A DNA stretch of 64,000 nt, from assembly GCA_041690255.1 (NCBI GenBank), contig JAWLHU010000001.1, forward strand, positions 532,921 to 596,920. Direction: 5' to 3'. Origin of the DNA: JAWLHU01 sp041690255 (GTDB lineage: Bacteria; Bacillota; Sulfobacillia; Symbiobacteriales; Symbiobacteriaceae). How positions within the stretch are numbered: position 1 is the stretch's first letter; each line of letters starts with the position of its first letter. Below are positions 34,185 through 43,063 of the stretch, piece by piece. Under the pieces are notes generated by a model. It saw nothing but the letters and a program-made list of their open reading frames with translations. It was not told where the DNA came from and did no database searches. A program made the position numbers and the translations under genes.

Positions 34185-34841
34185 CATGGTCAGCCAGGAC
34201 ATGCGCCTCTCCTGGAAGAGGCCGAAGCGCTGGAGTCCCCAGCAGAGCAGGTAGTAGACCAGGCCGATCGTCCCGAAGATCGCGAAGAACTGGACCGCCG
34301 AGCCATACTGGCCCAGGATAATCACACCCTTGCCGGTCAGCTCCTCGACCCCGGTGACCCAGACGTACGAGGTATCCTTTACCACCGTTATGAACTGGCC
34401 GACCAGCGGCGGGATCATCTTGCGGAGGGCCTGGGGCAGGACCACGTACCTGAGAATCTGCACCCAGGAGAAGCCCTGGGAGCGAGCCGCCTCCCACTGC
34501 CCCTTGTCCACCGAGTTCAACCCGCCCCGGACCACCTCAGCCACGATTGCTGCTGTGAAGAGCGACATGGCGAGGGTCCCGGAGTTGACCGGCTTCAGCG
34601 GGGTGGTGAAACGGAAGAGCAGGATCAGTAGGATCAGAGGCGACGCCCGAAACCCTTCGACATAGACCGCAGCCAATCGGCCGAGCAGCCAGTGACCGCT
34701 GTACCGCATGATCCCAAGAATGGTACCGAGCACGAAGGAGGAGATGATCGTCAGCACGCTGATCTGCAGGGTGACGGCGAGGCCCTGCCAGAGAAAGCGC
34801 AGATTGTGCCACTGCGCCAGCGCAGCCAGTTCCTCGATCAT
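34182..34841 (-). CDS. Polar amino-acid ABC transporter permease (second)
   Basis: A 219-residue inner-membrane permease of the HisM/GlnP type with about five hydrophobic helices. The EAA-type cytoplasmic loop that contacts the ATPase is 'EAARSQGFSWVQILRYVVLP'. The N-terminal 'GLAVTLQISVLTIISSFVLG' is standard for this family. It overlaps the preceding permease by four bases, indicating coupled translation. Last gene of the minus-strand ATPase - binding protein - permease - permease operon. Which amino acid is carried cannot be read from the permease. Confidence 0.92.
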   Translation of the reverse strand: MIEELAALAQWHNLRFLWQGLAVTLQISVLTIISSFVLGTILGIMRYSGHWLLGRLAAVYVEGFRASPLILLILLFRFTTPLKPVNSGTLAMSLFTAAIVAEVVRGGLNSVDKGQWEAARSQGFSWVQILRYVVLPQALRKMIPPLVGQFITVVKDTSYVWVTGVEELTGKGVIILGQYGSAVQFFAIFGTIGLVYYLLCWGLQRFGLFQERRMSWLTM

Positions 34842-35527
34842 GCGACCTTCACCTCCCCTGAGCGACTGCGGGCGGCCTTATTCTCCCAGCGCTTGGCCAA
34901 CTGGGTCAGCGGGAAGCAGAGGGCGAAGTAGATCAGCCAGACGGTCAGGTAGGCCGGACCGTAGTAGCCCGTGGAGGCCGACCAGGAGTCTGCCTGGAAC
35001 ATGAGGTCACCCCCGGAGATCATGGCCAGGATCGACGAGTTCTTGATCAGGGCCACCGCCTGGTTAGTCATGGGCGGTAGCACCACCTCGGCGGCCTGGG
35101 GCAGGATCACGTAGCGCATCGCCTGCACATAGGTGAATCCCTGGGAGAGGGCGGCCTCCAACTGCCCGCGGTGAATCGCCTGAATGCCCGCCCGGACCAC
35201 TTCGGACATGTACGCCCCATGGTAGAACCCCAGCCCCAGAACCCCGACCACCGACGTCGGGATCATGATCTTGAGATGGGGGAGCGCGTAGAAAAGGAAG
35301 AAGATCTGGGTTACCAGGGGGGTGTTCTGGATCAGGCTCACATAGAGGCGGTTCACGGACCGGCCCGATCGGTACGGGGATGTGGCCAGCATGCCAAAGA
35401 GCACCCCGAGTGCCAGGGAGAGGAGCAGGGCCAGACCCGCGGTAGATGCGGTCCGGCCCAGCCCCTCAAGAAAGATCCGCCAGTCCATGAAGAGCGCCTG
35501 CCACTTGAAGGCGGCAAAGCGATCCAC
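34838..35527 (-). CDS. Polar amino-acid ABC transporter permease (first)
   Basis: A 229-residue permease of the same family as its neighbour, with the EAA loop 'EAALSQGFTYVQAMRYVILP' and 'YVSLIQNTPLVTQIFFLFYA' typical of GlnP/HisQ proteins. The start taken is GTG 35527, three bases after the binding-protein stop; the ribosome site is weak, so translation may be coupled. A later ATG at codon 14 is possible but would cut the N-terminus close to the first helix. It should pair as a heterodimer with the next permease. Confidence 0.9.
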   Translation of the reverse strand: MDRFAAFKWQALFMDWRIFLEGLGRTASTAGLALLLSLALGVLFGMLATSPYRSGRSVNRLYVSLIQNTPLVTQIFFLFYALPHLKIMIPTSVVGVLGLGFYHGAYMSEVVRAGIQAIHRGQLEAALSQGFTYVQAMRYVILPQAAEVVLPPMTNQAVALIKNSSILAMISGGDLMFQADSWSASTGYYGPAYLTVWLIYFALCFPLTQLAKRWENKAARSRSGEVKVA

Positions 35528-35530
35528 TTC

Positions 35531-36355
35531 TTACTTCAGCCCCCACTTCTCAAAGAGCTTGTCGAGGTCGCCCGACTTCTCCATGCTGTCCAGCAGGTCG
35601 TTCACAAACTGAGCCAGCTCAGTGTTGTCCTTCTTGCTGGCAATGCCGTACTCCTGAGGGGCGAACTTCTCCGGCAGGAACTCGTTCTTGTCGTCCTTGT
35701 AGCCCCAGAGGATCGACTGGTCGACCGAGAAGGCGTCAACGCGGCCCGCATCGAGGGCAGCCTTGATCTCCGGATAGGTCGCGAACTCCTGGAACTCGAC
35801 GCTGATCCCGTCCTTGGCGGCTTGCTCGGTCAGAGCCTTTTTGGTGGAAGCGGACTGCGCCACACCGATCTTCTTGCCGTTCAGATCTTTCCAGGACTTG
35901 ATCCCGCTATCCTTCTTTACGAGGAAGCCGACGTTATCTACGAAGTAGGGGTCCGAGAAGTTCCAGGACTTCTTCCGCTCCTCCGTGATTGTGAAGGTGG
36001 CGATCACCAGGTCGATTTCGCCGTTGTCCAGGGCCGGGCCACGGGTCTTGGCGTTCACGCCGACCAGCTCGATCTTATTCTCGTCACCGAAGATCTCCTT
36101 GGCAAGCCGCTTGGCCAGATCGATCTCCATGCCCTCATGGGTATTCTTAGCAGCATCCTTATAGCCGAACTTCGGCACGTCAACCTTTACGCCAACCTTT
36201 AGCACACCGCGATCCTTGATCTTCTGAACCTGGGCCGGAAGCGCCTTGGAGCCCTCGCTCCCGCTATCTCCAGACTTGGACTGAGCGCCACCGCAGCCGG
36301 CCAGAACCGACATGAGTACCGCCATGGAGAGCATGAATCCGAGAATCCGCTTCAT
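35531..36355 (-). CDS. Amino-acid ABC transporter substrate-binding lipoprotein
   Basis: A 274-residue lipoprotein: signal peptide 'MKRILGFMLSMAVLMSVLAGC' (LAGC lipobox at residues 18-21), short Ser/Gly linker, then an SBP_bac_3 domain. 'GMEIDLAKRLAKEIFG', 'DLVIATFTITEERKKSWNFS' and 'DPYFVDNVGFLVKKDSGIK' are typical of glutamate/glutamine/arginine binders. The Arg in the '...TEERKK' region is the usual carboxylate ligand. Substrate is probably a polar amino acid; glutamate/aspartate or glutamine is favoured by overall resemblance but not certain. It lies between the ATPase and permease genes. Confidence 0.93.
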   Translation of the reverse strand: MKRILGFMLSMAVLMSVLAGCGGAQSKSGDSGSEGSKALPAQVQKIKDRGVLKVGVKVDVPKFGYKDAAKNTHEGMEIDLAKRLAKEIFGDENKIELVGVNAKTRGPALDNGEIDLVIATFTITEERKKSWNFSDPYFVDNVGFLVKKDSGIKSWKDLNGKKIGVAQSASTKKALTEQAAKDGISVEFQEFATYPEIKAALDAGRVDAFSVDQSILWGYKDDKNEFLPEKFAPQEYGIASKKDNTELAQFVNDLLDSMEKSGDLDKLFEKWGLK

Positions 36356-36389
36356 CTCTTGACTACCCCCTGTGTCTTTCTATCTGTTA

Positions 36390-37115
36390 TCAGCGGAGAA
36401 TCCGGCTGAGAAACAGCTTGGTTCGCTCGTGGGTCGGTGCCGTGAAGAAGTGCTCCGGTGAGCCCTGCTCCAGGATCCGCCCCTCGTCCATGAAGATCAC
36501 TCGATCAGCGACCTCCCGTGCAAAGCCCATCTCGTGGGTCACCACGACCATGGTGATCCCCTCCTGTGAGAGGCTGATCATTACGTCGAGCACCTCCTGG
36601 ACCATCTCCGGGTCCAGGGCCGAGGTGGGTTCGTCGAAGAGCATGACCTTCGGCTTCATATTCAGCGCCCGGGCAATGCCCACTCGCTGCTGCTGCCCGC
36701 CCGAGAGCTGGGAGGGGTAAGCGCCGGCCTTGTGGCGCAGACCGACCCGCTCCAGGTACTGCAGGCCGGACTCCTCGGCCTCGTCCTTGGAGACACCCTT
36801 CACCATGACCGGAGCCATGGTCACGTTCTCCAACACAGTCTTATGCGGGTAAAGGTTGAACTGCTGAAAGACCATGCCCACCGATTGGCGGATCTTGGCC
36901 AGCGGGGCGTTCGGTGCCGTGATATCGACCCCGTCCACCAGTACCTTGCCCGATGACGGGCGCTCCAGAAGGTTCATGCAGCGAATCAGAGTGGACTTGC
37001 CTGAGCCGGAAGGGCCTATGACGACCAACTTCTCCCCGCTCGTTACGGTGAGGTCCACATCTACCAGGACATGTAGGTTACCAAAGTGCTTGTTCACCTT
37101 CTGCATTTCGATCAA
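36390..37115 (-). CDS. glnQ: Polar amino-acid ABC transporter ATPase
   Basis: A 241-residue ATP-binding subunit. Walker A 'GPSGSGKSTLIRCMNLLE', Q-loop 'VGMVFQQFNLYPHKT', ABC signature 'LSGGQQQRVGIARALNMKP', Walker B 'VMLFDEPTSALDPE' and switch 'VVVTHEMGFAREVAD' are all intact. The start is TTG 37115, with GGGAG about ten bases upstream; the next in-frame ATG would remove the conserved N-terminal strand. First gene of the operon; an extended -10 (TGCTATACT) lies about 30 bases upstream on the minus strand. The symbol reflects family resemblance, not proven glutamine specificity. Confidence 0.93.
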   Translation of the reverse strand: MIEMQKVNKHFGNLHVLVDVDLTVTSGEKLVVIGPSGSGKSTLIRCMNLLERPSSGKVLVDGVDITAPNAPLAKIRQSVGMVFQQFNLYPHKTVLENVTMAPVMVKGVSKDEAEESGLQYLERVGLRHKAGAYPSQLSGGQQQRVGIARALNMKPKVMLFDEPTSALDPEMVQEVLDVMISLSQEGITMVVVTHEMGFAREVADRVIFMDEGRILEQGSPEHFFTAPTHERTKLFLSRILR

Positions 37116-37355
37116 CCATTACCACTCCCAAATACACGTTACCCTAGTATAGCACGAAAGGATTGTTAAACGGGTGTATATTCATTGGCCAAACGCAATT
37201 CACATTGTCTATCTGTCATAAAAGTACGGAGACCCTCTATTGACAGAGAGTGCCCTTTTCTGGCCTATTTTAATAACATTATAGACTAATATTTAGAAGC
37301 TCGATATAATGACCCGGTAGTAGAGCCGAGCGGTACAAGGAGGGCAAAGCAAGGG

Positions 37356-38306
37356 ATGAGGGTCAAGCCACTCGTTCTGGTGGTGGATGATGATCTGGAG
37401 ATCCGCCGGTTCCTGCGCTGGGGTCTGACCAGGCTGGGCTACGATCTGGTCGAGGCGGAGCGGGGAGCGGAGGGCGTGGAGTTGGCGCGCCGCGAGAATC
37501 CAGATGCGATCCTTCTCGACGTCATGCTTCCCGACATGACAGGACTTGAGGTGGGAGCGCAGCTGACCGGCGACCCTGCTCTCGCCGAGATCCCGATCCT
37601 CTTCCTGAGCGCGTTGGCTGATCTGAACACAAAGGCGGCCGGCTTTGCCCTGGGCGGCCGAGACTACCTGACCAAGCCCGTCGATCCACGCGAGGTCGAC
37701 ATGCGCCTGAAGGCCGCCATTGTCCAGCGGCGCAAGTGCCAGGCCATGCAGGACCGCGCCAAGTGGCTGGAGGCCGAGCGGGACAGGCTCTGGCGTGAGG
37801 CCATGATCGACCCGCTGACCGGCTTTGGCAACCGGCGTCTGCTGGAGCAGCGGGCTGCCGCCCTCTTTGGCGGCGGGCCGTCAATCGCCCGCCATGCCGC
37901 CCTGCTCATGGTAGACCTGAATGGCTTCAAGCGGGTAAACGATACCTGGGGCCACACGGCAGGTGACCACGTCCTGAAGGCGGTTGCTGAACGGATCCGC
38001 CATGAAATGCCCGATGCCGACGTACACGTCCGCTACGGTGGCGATGAGTTTGTGGTCCTGGTGGACTGGGTGGAGCCTAACAGCGCCTGCGCCACAGGAG
38101 ACGGGCTGCGGACTGCACTCGAGGAGATGTCGGTTGAGATGGGGGACCAGTCGATCCACGTCAGTGCATCGATCGGGGTCGCCTGCTACCCAAAGGATGG
38201 CGAGTCGATTGACGAACTGATCCAGCTTGCTGATGAGCGGCTATATGCAGCCAAGGTTGCATCCACTCGGAGGAGGACACCTCAGTTCTTCCGCTTGAAG
38301 GCTTGA
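37356..38306 (+). CDS. Response regulator with GGDEF (diguanylate cyclase) output
   Basis: A 316-residue protein with a receiver domain (acidic Asp11-13, phospho-acceptor Asp55 in 'ILLDVMLPD', Ser85, Lys107 in 'YLTKPVDP'), a short helical linker (120-145) and a C-terminal GGDEF domain ('DPLTGFGNRRLLEQRAAALF', active site 'YGGDEFVVL' around residue 227). It should make c-di-GMP when phosphorylated. No RxxD inhibitory site is visible five residues before GGDEF. No sensor kinase is adjacent. AAGGAGGG lies about ten bases before the ATG. The 240-base upstream gap is AT-rich for this genome, with possible -10s (TATAGACT, TAATATT). A c-di-GMP riboswitch occurs at 52.5 kb. Confidence 0.92.
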   Translation: MRVKPLVLVVDDDLEIRRFLRWGLTRLGYDLVEAERGAEGVELARRENPDAILLDVMLPDMTGLEVGAQLTGDPALAEIPILFLSALADLNTKAAGFALGGRDYLTKPVDPREVDMRLKAAIVQRRKCQAMQDRAKWLEAERDRLWREAMIDPLTGFGNRRLLEQRAAALFGGGPSIARHAALLMVDLNGFKRVNDTWGHTAGDHVLKAVAERIRHEMPDADVHVRYGGDEFVVLVDWVEPNSACATGDGLRTALEEMSVEMGDQSIHVSASIGVACYPKDGESIDELIQLADERLYAAKVASTRRRTPQFFRLKA

Positions 38307-38345
38307 CTCGCCGGAATTCCACGAAGACAATATCTCAACTCCCTG

Positions 38346-38381
38346 TTGCATATTTATGCGGCAGGGAGTTATAATTATACG
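38346..38381 (+). promoter_or_regulatory. carA promoter with tandem arginine boxes
   Basis: -35 TTGCAT (38346), 18-base spacer, -10 TATAAT (38370). Boxes: TGCATATTTATGCG (38347-38360) and GTTATAATTATACG (38368-38381), centres 21 bases apart. Confidence 0.85.
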
Positions 38382-38383
38382 AA

Positions 38384-38502
38384 AGCGGACTCGGCTTGAT
38401 TCGCGGGAAACGGGAGAGTATAATGTGTTGGAACAAGCAGGTCTCCCGACCGCGGATTAACCGGGTGCAGCGACGCCCGGATCTCTAGGAGGGTACCGTA
38501 AT
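38384..38502 (+). promoter_or_regulatory. Structured 120-base leader of carA
   Basis: Two hairpins are possible between the promoter and carA: CGGGAGA / TCTCCCG enclosing about 24 bases (around 38410-38447), and CCGGG / CCCGG around 38461-38480. No T run follows, so neither is an obvious terminator. I see no PyrR-type conserved element. A second TATAAT-like sequence (AGTATAATG, near 38417) may be an additional promoter. Confidence 0.35.
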
Positions 38503-39609
38503 ATGAAGGGCTATCTGGTTTTGGAGGACGGTTCTGTCTTCGCGGGTGAGGGCTTCGGCGCGGTCACGGAAATGGCCGGCGAGGTCGTTTTTAACACCGG
38601 CATGACGGGGTATCAGGAAGTTTTGACCGACCCGTCCTATTGTGGCCAGATTGTCACGATGACCTATCCCCTGATCGGCAATTACGGCATCAATCCGGAG
38701 GACTTCGAGTCCCGGAAACCGTGGGTCAGGGGCTTTATTGTGAAAGAGCTCTGCGAGTCGCCCAGCCATTGGCAGGCGGCCAAGAGCCTTTCTGCCTATC
38801 TGGCGGAGAACGAGATTCCCGGCCTGGCCGGGATTGACACCCGGGCGCTCACCCGGCACCTGCGCAGCGCCGGTACCAAGCGCGGTGTGATCGTCACGAC
38901 CCTCTCCGACGTGGAGCCATCGGCGGAACAGATCGAGGCCTGGATTACGAAGGCCCAGTCCTTCGCTATGAACGATCACGTAATGCAGGTGACCACACCC
39001 CAGCCTTATCGCGTCTTCGGCAGCGGGCACAGGGTGGTTGTGGTTGACTACGGCCTGAAGGAGAACATTCTCCGCTCGCTCTCCGCGCGGGACTGCGACC
39101 TGACCGTGGTCCCCGCCAACTGGACGGCGGAGCAGATCATGGAACTGAACCCGGCAGGGATCATGCTGACCAACGGCCCGGGCAACCCGGCGGATGCCCC
39201 CTTCGCTGTGGAGGCGGTGCAGGAGCTCATGGCAGCGGGCATGCCGATCTTCGGCATCTGCCTCGGGCACCAGATCACGAGCCTGGCCCTGGGCGCCAAG
39301 ACCTACAAGCTGAAGTACGGTCACCGGGGGGCGAACCATCCGGTAAAGGACTTCACGAACGGCCGGGTCTATATTACCAGCCAGAACCACGGCTACGCGG
39401 TGGATGATGCCACCCTCCCGTCCGACGTGGTGGTCACCCACCGGAACCTGAACGATGGCACGGTGGAGGGCATGGCCCACATGACCCGTCCGCTCTTCAC
39501 GGTCCAGTACCACCCCGAGGCTGCCCCCGGCCCGCAGGAGTCCGCCTACCTCTTCGACAAGTTCGTGGCGCTCATGGAAGAGAAGACCCTGGTCAAGCAG
39601 ACCGCCTAA
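38503..39609 (+). CDS. carA: Carbamoyl-phosphate synthase small (glutaminase) subunit
   Basis: Provides ammonia from glutamine for carbamoyl phosphate, used in both arginine and pyrimidine synthesis. 368 residues. N-terminal domain 'VFNTGMTGYQEVLTDPSYCG'; the class-I amidotransferase domain has the nucleophile Cys in 'FGICLGHQI', and the His/Glu pair in 'TVQYHPEAAPGPQES'. The ATG at 38503 has AGGAGGG nine bases upstream. The arginine-box promoter shows that this copy is arginine-controlled. carB follows after a 107-base gap holding a hairpin. Confidence 0.97.
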   Translation: MKGYLVLEDGSVFAGEGFGAVTEMAGEVVFNTGMTGYQEVLTDPSYCGQIVTMTYPLIGNYGINPEDFESRKPWVRGFIVKELCESPSHWQAAKSLSAYLAENEIPGLAGIDTRALTRHLRSAGTKRGVIVTTLSDVEPSAEQIEAWITKAQSFAMNDHVMQVTTPQPYRVFGSGHRVVVVDYGLKENILRSLSARDCDLTVVPANWTAEQIMELNPAGIMLTNGPGNPADAPFAVEAVQELMAAGMPIFGICLGHQITSLALGAKTYKLKYGHRGANHPVKDFTNGRVYITSQNHGYAVDDATLPSDVVVTHRNLNDGTVEGMAHMTRPLFTVQYHPEAAPGPQESAYLFDKFVALMEEKTLVKQTA

Positions 39610-39623
39610 CCACAGACGATAGC

Positions 39624-39650
39624 GGGCTCGCCCTGGTGGCGAGCCCCTTC
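39624..39650 (+). terminator. Hairpin between carA and carB
   Basis: Nine-bp stem GGGCTCGCC / GGCGAGCCC followed by CTTC. It may partly terminate after carA or act as an attenuator or processing site, because carB has no clear arginine-box promoter of its own. Confidence 0.6.
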
Positions 39651-39716
39651 TACGGCGCGCACTATTCAGGGATTAAGGCACTCAGTGAGGTGCCATTCTG
39701 AGAGGAGATACAGACC

Positions 39717-42700
39717 ATGCCGAAGCGTACCGATCTGAAGCGGGTCCTCGTGATTGGCTCCGGCCCCATTGTGATCGGCCAGGCGGCGGAGTTCGACTAC
39801 GCCGGCACTCAGGCCTGCCAGGCCCTCCGCGAGGAAGGGCTGGAAGTGATTCTTGTCAACTCCAACCCGGCGACCATCATGACCGATGCGCAGATGGCCG
39901 ACCGAGTCTATATTGAGCCGATTACCATCGAGTTCGTCGAGCGGATCATTGCGAAGGAACGGCCAGAAGGGCTGCTGCCCACCCTGGGCGGTCAGGTCGG
40001 CCTGAACATGGCCATGCAGTTGCACAAGGCCGGCGTTCTCGATAAGTACGGCGTCAAGCTGCTCGGCACCCCGCTGACCGCGATCCAGGAGGCGGAGGAC
40101 CGGGCCGAGTTCAAGGCGCTCATGCAGCGGATCGGCGAGCCGATCCCCGCATCCACCATCGTACAGACGGTGCATGAGGCCCTCGCCTTCGGCGAGGAGG
40201 TCGGCTACCCGCTGATCGTCCGGCCCGCCTATACACTTGGTGGTACCGGCGGCGGCATTGCCAAGGACCCTGCGACCATGACGGAGATCGTCACCAAGGG
40301 GCTCAAGCTCTCCCCGGTCACCCAGTGCCTGATCGAGCGGTCCGTGGCGGGCTGGAAGGAGATCGAGTACGAGGTGATCCGTGACTCTGCAGGCAACACG
40401 ATCACGATCTGCAACATGGAGAACCTCGACCCGGTCGGCGTCCACACCGGCGACTCAATCGTTGTCGCCCCATCGCAGACCCTGTCGGATCGTGACTACC
40501 AGATGCTCCGCTCCTCTGCGCTGAAGATCATCAACGCACTGGGGATCGAGGGTGGCTGCAACGTGCAGTACGCGCTCAACCCGCTGAGCCAGGAGTATAT
40601 CGTGATTGAGGTCAACCCGCGCGTCTCCCGCTCCTCGGCGCTGGCCTCCAAGGCGACCGGCTACCCGATCGCCAAGGTGGCGGCCAAGATCGCCATCGGG
40701 CTGACGCTGGACGAGATCAAGAACCCCGTGACCGGCTCCACCTACGCCGCCTTCGAGCCAACCCTCGACTACTGCGTCCTGAAGATCCCGCGCTTCCCCT
40801 TTGACAAGTTCGTCACCGCCTCCCGGACCCTCGGCACGCAAATGAAGGCGACCGGCGAGGTGATGTCGATCGACCGGACCTTCCCGGGCGCCCTGCTGAA
40901 GGCGGTCCGCTCCCTGGAGACCGGGCGGGACGGCCTGCAGCATCCGGCGATCACCAGGCTGGAAGATGAGGCCCTGCGGGAGCGGCTGGAGCGGCCGAAC
41001 GATGAGCGGATCTGGGTCGTCGCCGAGGCGCTGCGCCGTGGCTGGACCGTGGACCAGATCCACGCTCTCTCCCAGATCGACCGGTTCTTCCTCTGGGGGA
41101 TCGAAAAGATCGTCAAGGTCGAGAAGGAACTGTCGAGCGGCCAGATCACCCCAGAGCTCATGCGCCAGGCGAAGCGGCTCGGATTCTCCGACTCGTATGT
41201 CGGCCGGCTGATCGGCCAGCCCATGATGGCTGTGCGTCAGTTGCGCCTTGCTATGGGCATCCGCCCGGTCTACAAGATGGTCGACACCTGCGCCGCCGAG
41301 TTCGAGGCCTCCACGCCCTACTACTACTCCTGCTACGACGGCGAGAACGAAGCGGTCCGCCCGCCTGGTCGCAAGGCGGTTGTGCTGGGCTCCGGCCCGA
41401 TCCGCATCGGACAGGGGATCGAGTTTGACTACTCCGCCGTTCACGCTGCCTGGCAGTTGAAGGACGAGAATGTCCAGTCGATCATCATTAACAACAATCC
41501 GGAGACCGTCTCCACCGACTTCAACACGTCCGACCGGCTCTACTTCGAGCCGCTGACCGTTGAAGATGTGCTGAACGTGATTGAGCAGGAGGGCGGGCTC
41601 TGGGCCTACGGCTCCGAGCAGAGGCCGAACATTGACGGCGTGATTTGCCAGTTCGGTGGCCAGACCGCTATTAACCTGGCGGTACCGCTGGCCAAGGTCG
41701 GCGTGCCGGTGCTGGGCACCTCGATCGAGGAGATGGATCGGGCCGAGGACCGGAAGAAGTTCGACGATCTCCTGATCGATCTGGGGATTCCGAAGCCGCC
41801 GGGTGCCACCGCCGTCACGGTCGATGAGGCCTGCACGATTGCAAACCGCATCGGCTATCCGGTCCTCGTCCGTCCCTCCTTCGTGCTGGGCGGCCGGGCG
41901 ATGGAGATCGTCTACAACGAGAAGGAACTGCGGGATTACATGCAGTCCGCGATCGATGTCTCGGAGGAGCGGCCGGTCCTGGTCGACCGCTACTTCCTGG
42001 GCAAGGAGCTGGAGGTCGACGCCGTCTGCGACGGTGAGCAGGTAATCATTGCCGGCATTATGGAGCATGTGGAGCGGGCCGGCGTCCACTCGGGCGACTC
42101 GATTGCCGTCTACCCCTCGGTCTCGGTCTCTTCGAAGATCCGGGACCAGGTGGTGAACTACTCGACTCGGCTGGCCCTGGCGCTGAAGGTGAAGGGCCTG
42201 GTCAATATTCAGTACGTCGTATTCGGCAACCAGGTCTACGTGATCGAGGTGAACCCACGCTCCTCCCGGACCGTCCCTTTCCTGACGAAGGTGACCGGCC
42301 TGGAGATGGCCAAGGTGGCGACCCAGGTGATCGCTGGCCACACCCTGGCGGGGCTGGGCTTCGGCCCGGCAGCGGGAGCGCTTCACCTGCGGCTGAACGG
42401 CAAGGATGGCGGCCTGCGTGGCACCGGTTGGCTCTGGCCCGAGCCGGCGGACCGGGTGAGCGTCAAGGCGCCGGTCTTCTCCTGGCAGAAGCTGACCAGC
42501 GTGGACACCGGCCTCTCGCCGGAGATGAAATCGACCGGCGAGGTGCTGGGTGCTGACCTGGACTTCCCCCGGGCGCTCTATAAGGCGCTCCTCTCCTCGG
42601 GGGTCAAGGTCCCGTACCGGGGCACGGTGCTGATCACCGTGGCGGACAAGGACAAGCCCGAGGCTATGGGCCTGGCCAAGGAGTTCAGCGACCTGGGCTT

Positions 42701-43016
42701 CAGGATTCTCGCTACCGGCGGTACCGCCCGGGCCCTGGAAGCCTGCGCGGTCCCCGTTCAGAAGGTCAACAAGGTGGCCGAGGGTTCACCTAACATCCCG
42801 GAACTGATCCGGGCCGGGAAGATCGACCTGGTGATCAACACGCTCACCCGTGGGCGTGAGGTGGACCGGGACGGGTTCATCATCCGGCGGACGGCGGTCG
42901 AGCACGGTGTGCCAGCGCTCACCTCGCTGGATACCGCTCGGGCCGTGGTGACGGTCCTCTCCTCGATCCAGGAGGGCGAGGAGATGGGTGTCTCGGCGGT
43001 CCAGGACTGGAACTAA
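39717..43016 (+). CDS. carB: Carbamoyl-phosphate synthase large subunit
   Basis: Makes carbamoyl phosphate from bicarbonate, ammonia and two ATP. 1,099 residues. The duplicated ATP-grasp halves are obvious: 'GSGPIVIGQAAEFDYAGTQA' near residue 14 and 'GSGPIRIGQGIEFDYSAVHA' near 560; 'EVNPRVSRSSALASKATGYP' and 'EVNPRSSRTVPFLTKVTGLE' mirror each other. The C-terminal MGS-like allosteric domain (about 950-1090, 'FRILATGGTARALEA') is present. A run near residues 890-920 ('LRLNGKDGGLRGTGWLWPEP') looks longer than in E. coli, judged from memory only. GAGGAG lies about nine bases before the ATG. Likely cotranscribed with carA. Confidence 0.97.
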   Translation: MPKRTDLKRVLVIGSGPIVIGQAAEFDYAGTQACQALREEGLEVILVNSNPATIMTDAQMADRVYIEPITIEFVERIIAKERPEGLLPTLGGQVGLNMAMQLHKAGVLDKYGVKLLGTPLTAIQEAEDRAEFKALMQRIGEPIPASTIVQTVHEALAFGEEVGYPLIVRPAYTLGGTGGGIAKDPATMTEIVTKGLKLSPVTQCLIERSVAGWKEIEYEVIRDSAGNTITICNMENLDPVGVHTGDSIVVAPSQTLSDRDYQMLRSSALKIINALGIEGGCNVQYALNPLSQEYIVIEVNPRVSRSSALASKATGYPIAKVAAKIAIGLTLDEIKNPVTGSTYAAFEPTLDYCVLKIPRFPFDKFVTASRTLGTQMKATGEVMSIDRTFPGALLKAVRSLETGRDGLQHPAITRLEDEALRERLERPNDERIWVVAEALRRGWTVDQIHALSQIDRFFLWGIEKIVKVEKELSSGQITPELMRQAKRLGFSDSYVGRLIGQPMMAVRQLRLAMGIRPVYKMVDTCAAEFEASTPYYYSCYDGENEAVRPPGRKAVVLGSGPIRIGQGIEFDYSAVHAAWQLKDENVQSIIINNNPETVSTDFNTSDRLYFEPLTVEDVLNVIEQEGGLWAYGSEQRPNIDGVICQFGGQTAINLAVPLAKVGVPVLGTSIEEMDRAEDRKKFDDLLIDLGIPKPPGATAVTVDEACTIANRIGYPVLVRPSFVLGGRAMEIVYNEKELRDYMQSAIDVSEERPVLVDRYFLGKELEVDAVCDGEQVIIAGIMEHVERAGVHSGDSIAVYPSVSVSSKIRDQVVNYSTRLALALKVKGLVNIQYVVFGNQVYVIEVNPRSSRTVPFLTKVTGLEMAKVATQVIAGHTLAGLGFGPAAGALHLRLNGKDGGLRGTGWLWPEPADRVSVKAPVFSWQKLTSVDTGLSPEMKSTGEVLGADLDFPRALYKALLSSGVKVPYRGTVLITVADKDKPEAMGLAKEFSDLGFRILATGGTARALEACAVPVQKVNKVAEGSPNIPELIRAGKIDLVINTLTRGREVDRDGFIIRRTAVEHGVPALTSLDTARAVVTVLSSIQEGEEMGVSAVQDWN

Positions 43017-43023
43017 GCAAAGA

Positions 43024-43055
43024 GGGCGTCAGCCGATAGTGGCTGGCGCCCTTTA
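43024..43055 (+). terminator. Terminator after carB
   Basis: Eleven-bp stem GGGCGTCAGCC / GGCTGGCGCCC (one G-U pair), then TTTAG. It also lies just beyond the end of the minus-strand peptide gene at 43064. Confidence 0.85.
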
Positions 43056-43063
43056 GTGAAGCC

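Noticed and set aside
37170..37190. Arginine box upstream of the polar amino-acid ABC operon (TGTATATTCATTG)
   Set aside because: Resembles only the first half of the argH box, no second box follows at 20 bases, and it does not overlap the likely promoter.
38384..38502. PyrR-type attenuator in the carA leader
   Set aside because: Hairpins are present but the conserved PyrR-binding loop and a terminator with T run are not.
40455..42386. Minus-strand open frame of 643 codons inside carB
   Set aside because: Arg/Asp/His-rich shadow of a highly conserved gene; no ribosome site and no domain.
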